Source: Marinicella meishanensis (GTDB taxonomy: Bacteria; Pseudomonadota; Gammaproteobacteria; Xanthomonadales; Marinicellaceae). From it: DNA of 64,000 nucleotides. This document shows positions 8,887 through 17,458 of the stretch, piece by piece. Position 1 is the stretch's first letter; each line of letters starts with the position of its first letter. The position numbers were made by a program, and so were the translations under genes. Location of the stretch: the NCBI RefSeq assembly GCF_019931145.1, contig NZ_JAIOUV010000008.1, positions 124,001 through 188,000 on the forward strand. The letters run 5' to 3'. The notes below the pieces were generated by a model. It was not told the DNA's origin and did not search any database. It worked only from the letters and a program-made list of their open reading frames with translations.

Positions 8887-10350
8887 ATGAAAAAAACATT
8901 GGCCGTGGGCATGATGATGGGGAGTTTGGCTGGGCAAGCCGCTGACTGGCAGGACAAGGTATCGGGCAAACTGCTCAGCCAAATTCATGGCGATGGTGAA
9001 GTGGAGTTGATCCTGCGCTTACACAGCCCGCCTTTGACCCAACCCACCAGCCAAGACCGGATTGAAAAAATCAATCAAGTCATTAACCAGTTGCAATCCG
9101 TAGCCAAGACATCACAACAACCGTTGTTGGACCACCTCAAAGCACAAGGCATTCCTTTCCAATCATTCTGGATCAGCAACGATGTGCTGATCACCGCGCC
9201 AGCAGCCAAAATCCCCGCTATTTTGGCTTTTGATTCGGTGGCCAAGGCCTTCAGCAATGAGCCCATTGCCATGGATTTGCCGCAACCGGGCTCCCCTACA
9301 GCCACCGCCGTGGACAGCCCCACTGCCATTGAATGGAACGTCAACATGGTCAACGCCCCCGACGTGTGGGCCTTGGGCCACACTGGCCAAAACGTGGTGG
9401 TCGCCGGACAAGACACCGGTTACGACTGGGAACACCCCGCCTTGATCAACAAATACCGGGGTTGGGACGGGCAAAATGCCGACCACAATTACAACTGGCA
9501 TGACAGCATCGGCTCCCCCACAGTGGTTTGTGGCAATGAACCGTGTGATGATCACAGCCATGGCTCCCACACCATGGGAACGGTGCTGGGCGACGATGGC
9601 AACGGCAATCAAATTGGCGTGGCGCCAGATGCCCGATGGATCGGCTGTCGCAACATGAATGTGGGTGATGGCACGCCCGCCACTTACACCGAATGCTTTC
9701 AATGGTTCTTGGCCCCCACTGACTTGACGGACAACAACCCCAATCCGGCCATGGCACCGCACATCATCAACAATTCCTGGGGATGCCCCAGCAGTGAAGG
9801 CTGCACCGATCCAGCGGTGCTGATGCCGGTGGTGGAGAACGTGGTGGCCGCCGGCATTTTGGTGGTTACCTCAGCCGGCAACAGCGGATCAGGCTGTAAC
9901 AGCGTGTCGACCCCAGCGGCCATCTATGACGCCAGCTTCACGGTGGGCTCCACCACCTCGGGTGATGAAATCGCTTTTTCCAGCAGCCGTGGCAACGTCA
10001 CCGTTGACGGCTCAGGCCGACCCAAGCCCGACATCACCGCACCCGGTGCTTCGGTCCGATCGGCCAACAACAGCGGTGGTTACTCGACTTTCAGCGGCAC
10101 CAGCATGGCCTCACCCAATGTCGCCGGTGTGGCCGCCTTGTTGATCTCTGCCAAACCCGAATTGGGCGGCAACCCCAAACTCTTGGAACACATCATGACC
10201 CGCACCGCGGTGCCCAAAACCACCAACCAAAGTTGTGGCGGCATCCCTGGTTCAGCGGTGCCCAACAACACCTATGGTCACGGCCGCATTGATGCCTTGG
10301 CGGCGGTCAATTATGCCCTGGACCTGATCTTCATCACCGATTTTGAATAA
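8887..10350 (+). CDS. Secreted S8 family serine peptidase (subtilase)
   Basis: 487-residue preproenzyme. A signal peptide (about 1-18, ending GQA) precedes an I9-like propeptide (about 25-130), then the subtilisin domain with Asp176 (VVVAGQDTGYDWEHPAL), His225 (HSHGSHTMGTVLG) and Ser406 (FSGTSMASPNVAGVAALL). The oxyanion Asn is in HIINNSWGCPS. Cysteine pairs suggest disulfides, consistent with an extracellular enzyme. The start is chosen for its signal peptide and the upstream AGAGGA at 8870-8876. The protein ends in a short tail DLIFITDFE after the catalytic domain; related tails occur on three other secreted proteins in this window. Nearest same-strand neighbour is a threonine aldolase 26 bp downstream. 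Confidence 0.9.
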   Translation: MKKTLAVGMMMGSLAGQAADWQDKVSGKLLSQIHGDGEVELILRLHSPPLTQPTSQDRIEKINQVINQLQSVAKTSQQPLLDHLKAQGIPFQSFWISNDVLITAPAAKIPAILAFDSVAKAFSNEPIAMDLPQPGSPTATAVDSPTAIEWNVNMVNAPDVWALGHTGQNVVVAGQDTGYDWEHPALINKYRGWDGQNADHNYNWHDSIGSPTVVCGNEPCDDHSHGSHTMGTVLGDDGNGNQIGVAPDARWIGCRNMNVGDGTPATYTECFQWFLAPTDLTDNNPNPAMAPHIINNSWGCPSSEGCTDPAVLMPVVENVVAAGILVVTSAGNSGSGCNSVSTPAAIYDASFTVGSTTSGDEIAFSSSRGNVTVDGSGRPKPDITAPGASVRSANNSGGYSTFSGTSMASPNVAGVAALLISAKPELGGNPKLLEHIMTRTAVPKTTNQSCGGIPGSAVPNNTYGHGRIDALAAVNYALDLIFITDFE

Positions 10351-10376
10351 CCACTGGATGAAGCCATGAGGATCTG

Positions 10377-11426
10377 ATGCGTTACTTGGGCATGCACAAA
10401 CACAGCCATGAACATTGGTTACAATTGATGAGCCAGTCCAAGTACAGTCAGTATGATCCTGACAGCTACAACGAAGGTCCTTTGTTGGATGAGCTGGAAA
10501 CCCGGGTGGCGGCTTTGCTTGGCAAACCCGATGCCATGTATTTCAACAAAGGCACCACCTGTCAGATGGCGGCTTTGAAAGCCCATTGCGAAGCCCAACA
10601 CAACAACCGGGTGATGCTGCACCCCCAATCACACATCGTGTTTGATGAACAAGACGCTTATCAGGCTTTGATGGGCTTGCAAGGGGTGATGGTGGGAGAA
10701 ACGGACCGACCTTTGACCCTGGCAGACATCAGTCAGCACCCCGAATCGGTGGCGGTGCTGGTCATTGAGCTGCCACTGCGGCGTGCGGGCTTCAAACTCA
10801 CGGCCTGGGATGAGTTGTTGAAAATACGCCTATGGTGTGACGAAAACCAAGTCATGCTGCACATGGACGGCGCCCGTTTGTGGGAGTCATCGCCCCATTA
10901 TGGCCATGCCTGGGCAGGCATCGCCCGTTTGTTCGACAGTGTGTACGTGTCCATGTACAAAGGCATTGGTGCCTTGTCGGGTGCGGTGCTGGCCGCCGAC
11001 AGTGACTTTTTGCAACGCTGTCAGGTGTGGCGAGACCGCCTGGGCTCCAACCTGTGGTGCACGTTTCCGACCTTGATCACGGCCTTGGAGGGCTTTGATC
11101 ACAACCTGCCACAAATCACCCATTGGGTGGCGCGCGCCAAAGAGATCGCTCAGGCTTTACAAGCCATTGATGCCCTGACAGTCGACAGCCCCCAAACCAA
11201 TGGCTTTCAAATTCGCACCCAAGGCGACTTGTACCCGATCAACAACAAACTCAAGGCCCTGTGTCGGGAACACGACATGCAGCCGTGTAAACCCTTTGCC
11301 CCGGTGCCCGACAGCGATGACTTGTTCACCGAGATTCAGGTCGGCCGTGAACACCAGGCCATCAAAACTTTTGAGCTGGTGGCCTTCTTTCGTGAATTAT
11401 TGGCCAGCCCTTCGAGCCCCGCATGA
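10377..11426 (+). CDS. ltaE: Threonine aldolase family protein (PLP-dependent)
   Basis: 349-residue fold-type I PLP enzyme of the beta-eliminating lyase / low-specificity threonine aldolase family, which cleaves L-threonine or L-allo-threonine to glycine and acetaldehyde. The phosphate/aldimine Asp region reads MLHMDGARLWES, and the Schiff-base lysine lies in SMYKGIGALSGAVL. The N-terminal SQYDPDSYNEGPLLDELE corresponds to the family's YGxD region, altered. The stop overlaps the start of the next gene (ATGA), so they are co-transcribed. The gene symbol is by family and substrate preference is not certain. Confidence 0.82.
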   Translation: MRYLGMHKHSHEHWLQLMSQSKYSQYDPDSYNEGPLLDELETRVAALLGKPDAMYFNKGTTCQMAALKAHCEAQHNNRVMLHPQSHIVFDEQDAYQALMGLQGVMVGETDRPLTLADISQHPESVAVLVIELPLRRAGFKLTAWDELLKIRLWCDENQVMLHMDGARLWESSPHYGHAWAGIARLFDSVYVSMYKGIGALSGAVLAADSDFLQRCQVWRDRLGSNLWCTFPTLITALEGFDHNLPQITHWVARAKEIAQALQAIDALTVDSPQTNGFQIRTQGDLYPINNKLKALCREHDMQPCKPFAPVPDSDDLFTEIQVGREHQAIKTFELVAFFRELLASPSSPA

Positions 11427-11911
11427 ACCAGCCCAACCTTCAGCCCGACCAAGAACATGCCCGCCCCCTGAGTTGGCTGGCCTACTTGAGCACTTTGCCC
11501 TTGTTGTTGGCTGTGTTGTTGGCCATGCACAAGCATTGGGACTGGTCGGGCTTCACCGGCATGCCCATGAGCTTTGCCCACATCAATGCCTACATCTATG
11601 CCCACAGTTATGGTGCCATGTTGCTGTGCCTGTCGGTGGGCATACAAATCGGCTGGTTGCTGCACCGCAGCCCCACCGCCGGGCTGATACTGGCTTATTT
11701 CTCGCTGCTGCCAGTGGCCTGGTTCAGCCAACAGTCCTACGCCGATTTATTGGGTGTGGGTTTGTTGACTTGTTGTTGGTTGGTCGCCAGTTTACTGGAC
11801 TGGCAAGTGGCCAGAACTGAAGCCCAAGCCGCCTGGTTGTGGCGACTCAAATGGCGCATCAACACCCTGGTGGTGGCCATGCTGCTCACCATCATGGGCT
11901 TGAATGGTTGA
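11423..11911 (+). CDS. DUF3429-like integral membrane protein
   Basis: 162 residues with about five hydrophobic helices: WLAYLSTLPLLLAVLLA, YGAMLLCLSVGIQIGWLL, LILAYFSLLPVAWFS, LLGVGLLTCCWLVASLLDW and INTLVVAMLLTIMG. Order and spacing, including the helix after the HSYGAM turn and the final Arg/Trp-rich loop, resemble the DUF3429 family of inner-membrane proteins of unknown function. It overlaps the aldolase stop by 4 bp and ends an apparent two-gene unit, convergent with the GGDEF/EAL gene. No function can be assigned. Confidence 0.7.
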   Translation: MNQPNLQPDQEHARPLSWLAYLSTLPLLLAVLLAMHKHWDWSGFTGMPMSFAHINAYIYAHSYGAMLLCLSVGIQIGWLLHRSPTAGLILAYFSLLPVAWFSQQSYADLLGVGLLTCCWLVASLLDWQVARTEAQAAWLWRLKWRINTLVVAMLLTIMGLNG

Positions 11912-11967
11912 TAACCAATCATGAACTGTGTTCGATTTCTCTGCATGAATGAAATGATCAGATGGGA

Positions 11968-14436
11968 TCAGTGCTTGTCAACTGATGTGTTGGCTACTGA
12001 GTCCAAAAGTTGACTGAGTTCCTGCGGTTTTCCAATGGCAAAACCTTGTCCATAATCGGCCCCGATTTCAATCAGCTTGAATTTGATGTCGTCAGACTCA
12101 ACGAATTCTGCCACGGTTTCGATGCCCATGACTTTGGCGATGTCGATGATAGACTTCACAAAGATCAAATCCACTTCATCCGTCAGCACATCACGAATGA
12201 ACATGCCATCAATTTTCACGGCACTGACGGGCAACTGTTTCAAATAACCAAACGAAGAAATTCCGCTGCCAAAATCATCCAGGGCAAACCGACACCCCAG
12301 CTTAATCAATCGATTCATGACTGTGCTGGCCAAGCCTATGTTTTGCATCACGGCGGTTTCAGTGATCTCGAAATTGATGGTACCTTGGGGCAATCCAGAA
12401 TCGTTGATCACCTGTTCCAAAAATGCCAAAAAATTAGAGTCTCCCAGGCTGAGCCCTGACAAATTCACCCAGTATTCGCCGGGCAGCAGTTCCGGGTTGT
12501 GTTGTAATGTTTGGATCAAGTGAACCACCACCCAACGATCAATTTTACCGCTCAATCCATACCTTTCAGCGGCCGGAATGAAAGCACCTGGCGGCACCAA
12601 GTCAGATTCTCCACCATTGTTCATGCGCAACAACACTTCATGTTTGTTGATCGCCTTGTGGGTTTGTAAGTCATTCACTGGCTGGACGAACAAGGTGAAT
12701 TGGTCTTGTTCAATGGCCTGATGAATTTTTTGCACCCACCGCATTTCTCCTTGTCGGTCAGTGATGTTTTGATCGGTTTCGCCGGCGGTGATGTAAACCT
12801 GGTTGCGCCCCATGTCTTTGGCGATGAAACAGGCGGCATCGGCTTGTTGCATCAGCACTGAATAAGATGCGGCAAATTCATCGATGATCACGGCACCGAT
12901 GCTGACCCCAACCCGGAAGACCTGCCCGTTCCAGTTGAACTCCCAATGTTCAATGACTTGCCGCAATCGTTCTGCCAGTTGTACCAACATGCTGTGGTCG
13001 CAATCAGCGAAAACCACCGCAAATTCATCGCCACCCAAACGAACCACCAAATCATTGGGCCGCATTTCTTGGCTCAGCACTTGTCCCAACTGCCGCAGCA
13101 ACTCATCACCAGCCGCATGACCACAGGTGTCATTCACGATTTTGAATTGATCCAAATCCAACAAGCACAAAGCATGCGATTTGGGTCCATCTTGCGCAAT
13201 GACATCATTGACGTGTTGTTTCAACACACGCCGATTGGCCAAGCCGGTTAACACATCATGTTTGGCCTGATATTCCAAGGTTGCCGACAACCGCTTGGAT
13301 TCAGTGATGTCCTGGAATTGCAACACTGCATACAGAAAATCACCCCGGTAATTTTTCACCGCTGACAAGCTGACCACCGCATGCAACAGTTTGCCGGTTG
13401 GGGTCATGCACTCCACTTCCCTTTGAAAGAAGCCGATGTCACCTTGTATCAATTGATCCAAGTTTTGTTCCACATCGGGCGCCGAATTGGGACCCAGTAT
13501 ATCCTGAAGATGGATCATGGACTGCTGATTGGTTTCCAGCATTCGATCCAAAGCCCGGTTGTGTTGTATGATGGATTTGTCTTCATTCACCAAGGCCATC
13601 CCAATCGGCGCATTCAAAAACGCCTGTTTGAATTTCTCTTCGCTGTCCTGTCGGGCTTGTTCTGACTTTTCACGTTCAGTAATTTGGATCCCCAACTCTT
13701 TGTTGCGCGCTTCCAATAACTGTGTCCGGCGCCTGATGATGTCTTCCATGTGGGCATCTTTTTGTGCCACCAAAGCCAACATGGCGTTGAAATCCTCAGT
13801 CAACTGTCCCACTTCATCTGGGTGGTGAAAAATGCCTCGGGTGTCATAACTTTTGGTTTGGGTGACTTGTTTGGCCACGGCTGACAGGTGCTGAATCGGT
13901 TTGGTGACATGCGACTGCATCCAAATGGAAAGTGCCAGTGATATGGCAACCGACAAGGCCATCATCATCAACAAGGTTTGCAGTGAATCAATCAAAGCTT
14001 CGTGCAATTCCGCATCGTGGAACTGAATCACAATGGTTGACACCTGACTCATGTCAATTTGGAATGACAATGACCGGTGGTGATTGTGCTGCCATAACAA
14101 GTCATAGAAATGGAACCCTTCAATCGGATCCAGTTGATGATACATCCGGTTGAATAACACCTGATCACCTCGGATCACTTGGACCGCTGTGATGGCTGGG
14201 TCTTCTGCCAATGCCGACATGATCACCGCCACTTCTTCCCAATCTTCAAACATCACCGCAGCAGTGCTGTTATTGGCCACCAATTGACCTTGAGTGCTGA
14301 TCCGGTTCAACAAAAACTCCTCAGCTTTGCTGGCCCCACCTTGCACCCAAAACACCCCAACCACCAACACCACAGATAGGGTGGCAAAAATGTTGATGAC
14401 CATCAATTTATGTTTTATTTTTAGTTTCGAAAACAC
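11968..14436 (-). CDS. Membrane GGDEF/EAL protein with HAMP and PAS domains
   Basis: About 822 residues. TM1 (LMVINIFATLSVVLVVGVFW), a periplasmic sensor segment of about 120 residues, TM2 (LMMMALSVAISLALSIWM) and HAMP (VTKPIQHLSAVAKQVTQ) lead into a short coiled coil, a PAS domain (FKQAFLNAPIGMALVNEDKS), GGDEF at residues 468-472 (RLGGDEFAVVF) and an EAL-type domain whose signature reads EVL at about 600 with DDFGSG near the C-terminus. The GGDEF motif is canonical and the EAL metal residues look largely present, so both c-di-GMP synthesis and breakdown are possible. The start is GTG 14436, 4 nt after the YfiR stop and preceded by a GGAG-type site; upstream in-frame codons lie inside yfiR. 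Confidence 0.88.
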   Translation of the reverse strand: MFSKLKIKHKLMVINIFATLSVVLVVGVFWVQGGASKAEEFLLNRISTQGQLVANNSTAAVMFEDWEEVAVIMSALAEDPAITAVQVIRGDQVLFNRMYHQLDPIEGFHFYDLLWQHNHHRSLSFQIDMSQVSTIVIQFHDAELHEALIDSLQTLLMMMALSVAISLALSIWMQSHVTKPIQHLSAVAKQVTQTKSYDTRGIFHHPDEVGQLTEDFNAMLALVAQKDAHMEDIIRRRTQLLEARNKELGIQITEREKSEQARQDSEEKFKQAFLNAPIGMALVNEDKSIIQHNRALDRMLETNQQSMIHLQDILGPNSAPDVEQNLDQLIQGDIGFFQREVECMTPTGKLLHAVVSLSAVKNYRGDFLYAVLQFQDITESKRLSATLEYQAKHDVLTGLANRRVLKQHVNDVIAQDGPKSHALCLLDLDQFKIVNDTCGHAAGDELLRQLGQVLSQEMRPNDLVVRLGGDEFAVVFADCDHSMLVQLAERLRQVIEHWEFNWNGQVFRVGVSIGAVIIDEFAASYSVLMQQADAACFIAKDMGRNQVYITAGETDQNITDRQGEMRWVQKIHQAIEQDQFTLFVQPVNDLQTHKAINKHEVLLRMNNGGESDLVPPGAFIPAAERYGLSGKIDRWVVVHLIQTLQHNPELLPGEYWVNLSGLSLGDSNFLAFLEQVINDSGLPQGTINFEITETAVMQNIGLASTVMNRLIKLGCRFALDDFGSGISSFGYLKQLPVSAVKIDGMFIRDVLTDEVDLIFVKSIIDIAKVMGIETVAEFVESDDIKFKLIEIGADYGQGFAIGKPQELSQLLDSVANTSVDKH

Positions 14437-14440
14437 CCCA

Positions 14441-14965
14441 TCACTCCATTTGTTTCGACAAACGCAATAGTTTTGAACTGATCTTATACTCACTGTTTGA
14501 GATCACTGCTCGATTGATGGCAAACCTCAGTTTCAAGTTGCGCACAAAGAATTGAATCGCCACATCGTTTTTCAACGCATCCCGCATGTCACTGATGGTC
14601 AATAAGCCGCCATGGGCTTGTTGAATGAGGTTGGATTGACTGGGATCGAACGTGGCGGCATCCAAATACAACATGTGACATTGTTGCAAATTGACTGGGT
14701 CTTCAATCACTTCAATGGCGCGCAATTGTTCATCGGAAAAACCATTCAATTTCCTCACTTCATCGATGATCGTGGCTTGGCTGAAAATACACAGGTGAAT
14801 GGATTCAGGTGCATCAACCCAAGTGGTGAATTTGGCAATGTTGACCAAGTATGCGGCTTTGAGTTTGGCTTCAAAATTATTTTCCGCTGCGGCCGGATTT
14901 ACCATCAAGCAAGAGATGCAAAACAAACACACAGGCCACCATCTGCCGCCTGATTGACGGTGCAT
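14441..14965 (-). CDS. YfiR family periplasmic protein (DUF4154)
   Basis: 174 residues with an N-terminal signal (WWPVCLFCISCLMVNPAAA). Family marks are AAYLVNIAKFTTW, the LLTISDM block, and the C-terminal LRFAINRAVISNSEYKISSK then LLRLSK. In Pseudomonas YfiR is a periplasmic repressor of the diguanylate cyclase YfiN. Here it lies between a TonB-dependent receptor and a membrane GGDEF/EAL protein, so I infer that it transmits a signal from one to the other. ATG 14965 is chosen. A TTG at 14998 preceded by AGGTG is a real alternative that would lengthen the signal's N-region by 11 residues. Confidence 0.85.
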   Translation of the reverse strand: MHRQSGGRWWPVCLFCISCLMVNPAAAENNFEAKLKAAYLVNIAKFTTWVDAPESIHLCIFSQATIIDEVRKLNGFSDEQLRAIEVIEDPVNLQQCHMLYLDAATFDPSQSNLIQQAHGGLLTISDMRDALKNDVAIQFFVRNLKLRFAINRAVISNSEYKISSKLLRLSKQME

Positions 14966-15013
14966 GAGCGATGATCGATTGGGGTCAAAAGTGATCAAGT
15001 GCTTGGCACCTGG

Positions 15014-17113
15014 TTAATGAGACCATTCATAATCAAAACCCACAAAAAATTCTCGACCCAGGGCGGAACCGTCGACACCTGTGAGGGTTTCAGTGTGCTT
15101 TTCATCGAACATGTTTTTGACGTACACATTCAAAGTCAAGGGCCGGTGAGTACCACTTAACTCGAATGGTAAGCGGTAACGGAGACGGACATTCAGCAGG
15201 GTGTTTGAAGCCACATCATGGGGTAAGCCATCACCAAACACGATGTCACTCCAAAACTGAGGGGCTCTGCTGCGATCTCGCCAACTCAGTTCGGCCATGG
15301 TTTTCAAATTGTCGGTGATTTGATATTGCAAACCCATGTTGATTTTGTGCTTTGGGGCATATGTGAACTCTATGGGCATGCCGTTGCTGTCCAACGCATT
15401 GCCTTGTTGTGTGTTGTTTTGGTAAGACCAATTGACATAGGCGTCCAAAGCCAAACTGGGCTTGGCTCGAAACTCAACTTCAAGTCCTTTGATTGTGGCA
15501 TCATTGGGGTGATTTTCAAAACCGATCACCCCGGCACCATAAGTCAACACAATGGGATCTGTGACTTGGTTGTAAAACAGGTCAATCTTGCCCTGGTATC
15601 GTTCATTGAATCGATATTCCAGTCCCACTTCTAAGCTGTCCACCTTTTCCAGCATCAAGTCTGGGTTGGGCTGAAAATGGGTGGGAGGAAAGGCAAACTG
15701 ACCGGCGGGTGATTGGGCGCCAAAAAAACGAATGTTCTGGTAGAGTTCGGTAAAAGATGGGTACCTGGCGGCACTGCTCCAACCAGCCCGCAAGGTCAAG
15801 TCGTCCAGCGCTTTGTGCACCACCGCAATCCTTGGAAACCACTCGGCATCAAACAACGAAGGCGATGTTTGGGCATCGTATCGAACCCCAGCCACCAGCT
15901 GGGTCTTGTCTTCATTCAAGGTCATGCGATCTTGGACAAAGACCGCACTTTTGGTGAAACTGTCAACAGCCCCGTCAATGTGGGCTTCAATCACTTGATC
16001 AAAACTGTCACCTGATGAAACCCGCCGACTTTCAATGCCCATGGTCAAATCATGGTTTTCCAGGGCATGCCAGCCAAGCTGGGCATTGAAAAACTTTTGA
16101 TAACCATGATCGATCGTGCCATTGAATGCTTCATTTTGCGACACGGCGTGGCACCCACCACAATGGGTGCCGTCGCGATCGGCATAAGAGGCATTGGCTT
16201 TGACAGACCAGGCTTGATTGTCTGCCGTGTGTTCATAACTGGCGGTGATGATGTTGATTTTTTGTGCCACTTCAGTGGTTGAGGAAAAACTGAAATCGGG
16301 TGGCACAATCAATTCACTGAATCCATCAAAATCATCTTGTCTGCGGTAATAAGACAACTGCAGATTTTGGTAGATCGCTTTGATGAAAAAATCTTCTCCA
16401 GAGGCCTCTTTGCCTTCCCAGAAGGCGGTGGGTAATTGCGTTCTTTCGGTTCTGGCTGAAATGAATAAGGAGCCGGCTTCACCCAACAGGGAGCCATGCG
16501 AAACACTGGCCGACAAGGTGTCACGGTCACCGGCCAACAAAGCGAAGCGGGTTTGCCGATACTCCTCGCCAGTGAGGGTCACGATGTTGATCACACCATT
16601 CAACGCATTTTCACCATACAAAGCGGAGCCTGGGCCTCGGATCACCTCCAAGTGCTTGACGTTCTCTAAATTGAAAAAATCAAAGCCTGGATGCTGTGGA
16701 AAGCCCCCCTTGTTCCAAGAATTGTAAGGAATGCCATCGATCAACAACAGCACCCGACTGGTGAATGGGTTGGAGCCGAAGCTTCTGATTTCGATGCTTT
16801 GGACCATGGGATTCCAGCGCACATGTACACCAGGAATTTGCCGCAACAATTCAGGAATGGTGTTGGCACCCGAATTTCTGATTTGGTCATAGGTGATGAC
16901 CGATACTGAACCTGGCGCATCGGCCAAGCGAGTGGTGCCTTTGGTGGGAGCCGACACTTCATAGTTGAGCAACTCTTCCAAACTCAGGCTCAACAGATCA
17001 TCCATCGAGGTTTCATCTGCCTTGGCCACTGCGACCATCCAGGCCAACCAGCACAACAAGAAGGCTCGAATCATGAGGCCATCAATGGCCTGCACGCGGC
17101 CAGACCGATTCAT
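15014..17113 (-). CDS. TonB-dependent outer-membrane receptor
   Basis: About 699 residues. After the signal (IRAFLLCWLAWMVAVAKA) comes a plug domain with APGSVSVITYDQIRNSGA, IPELLRQIPGVHV and VIRGPGSALYGENALNGVIN, then a 22-strand-type barrel. The C-terminus is FVGFDYEWSH, so the last residue is His rather than the usual aromatic. An extracellular-type loop holds a Cys-Gly-Gly-Cys-His motif (codons 16148-16162), unusual for this family. Start codons at 17113 and 17074 are both plausible; the latter begins the hydrophobic core directly. The gene heads a unit with yfiR and a GGDEF/EAL gene, an arrangement that suggests sensing of an imported or bound ligand coupled to c-di-GMP. Confidence 0.88.
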   Translation of the reverse strand: MNRSGRVQAIDGLMIRAFLLCWLAWMVAVAKADETSMDDLLSLSLEELLNYEVSAPTKGTTRLADAPGSVSVITYDQIRNSGANTIPELLRQIPGVHVRWNPMVQSIEIRSFGSNPFTSRVLLLIDGIPYNSWNKGGFPQHPGFDFFNLENVKHLEVIRGPGSALYGENALNGVINIVTLTGEEYRQTRFALLAGDRDTLSASVSHGSLLGEAGSLFISARTERTQLPTAFWEGKEASGEDFFIKAIYQNLQLSYYRRQDDFDGFSELIVPPDFSFSSTTEVAQKINIITASYEHTADNQAWSVKANASYADRDGTHCGGCHAVSQNEAFNGTIDHGYQKFFNAQLGWHALENHDLTMGIESRRVSSGDSFDQVIEAHIDGAVDSFTKSAVFVQDRMTLNEDKTQLVAGVRYDAQTSPSLFDAEWFPRIAVVHKALDDLTLRAGWSSAARYPSFTELYQNIRFFGAQSPAGQFAFPPTHFQPNPDLMLEKVDSLEVGLEYRFNERYQGKIDLFYNQVTDPIVLTYGAGVIGFENHPNDATIKGLEVEFRAKPSLALDAYVNWSYQNNTQQGNALDSNGMPIEFTYAPKHKINMGLQYQITDNLKTMAELSWRDRSRAPQFWSDIVFGDGLPHDVASNTLLNVRLRYRLPFELSGTHRPLTLNVYVKNMFDEKHTETLTGVDGSALGREFFVGFDYEWSH

Positions 17114-17458
17114 TATCACTTTCACACACTTTCCCCCTATACCTGAAACAGATACGATCACCGAAGACATGCATGAATGAACCCCATTATTGGATAGCCA
17201 ATGGGGCGATTGCAGGCATGTTTCGGCGCCCAACACTCACTTGTCTCATCAGTTTAACACAAATTTCATCAACAGCAGTTGGCTGATCCGCTGGCTATCA
17301 GCCCTGCAGCATATGGCTTCATGGCAGGGTCCTCGTCAAACCTGTCGATCCTGGCAGCCTGGCAAGTCCTTTATTTATCTTTATATTTCTTCATGCCCAT
17401 TTCATGCAGTGCCTGGGCCTTTGACTTAGGCTGTGGGTTCATTCAATAGGAGCCCATC
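17114..17458. other. Intergenic region between divergent TonB receptor and serine hydrolase genes
   Basis: No gene seen. It holds an inverted repeat GGCTGAT (17281-17287) / ATCAGCC (17297-17303) with a 9-nt loop, an AT-rich stretch near 17365-17390 that could hold a promoter for the serine hydrolase, and an AGGAG site just before its ATG. Confidence 0.4.

Noticed and set aside
9163-9762. 199-residue minus-strand frame inside the first subtilase
   Set aside because: It is antisense to the catalytic domain, with no signal, motif or ribosome site. High GC at third positions opens the frame.
17281-17303. Inverted repeat as a transcription terminator
   Set aside because: 7-bp arms with a 9-nt loop and no T-run, in a divergent region where no transcript should end. 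Kept only as a possible operator.
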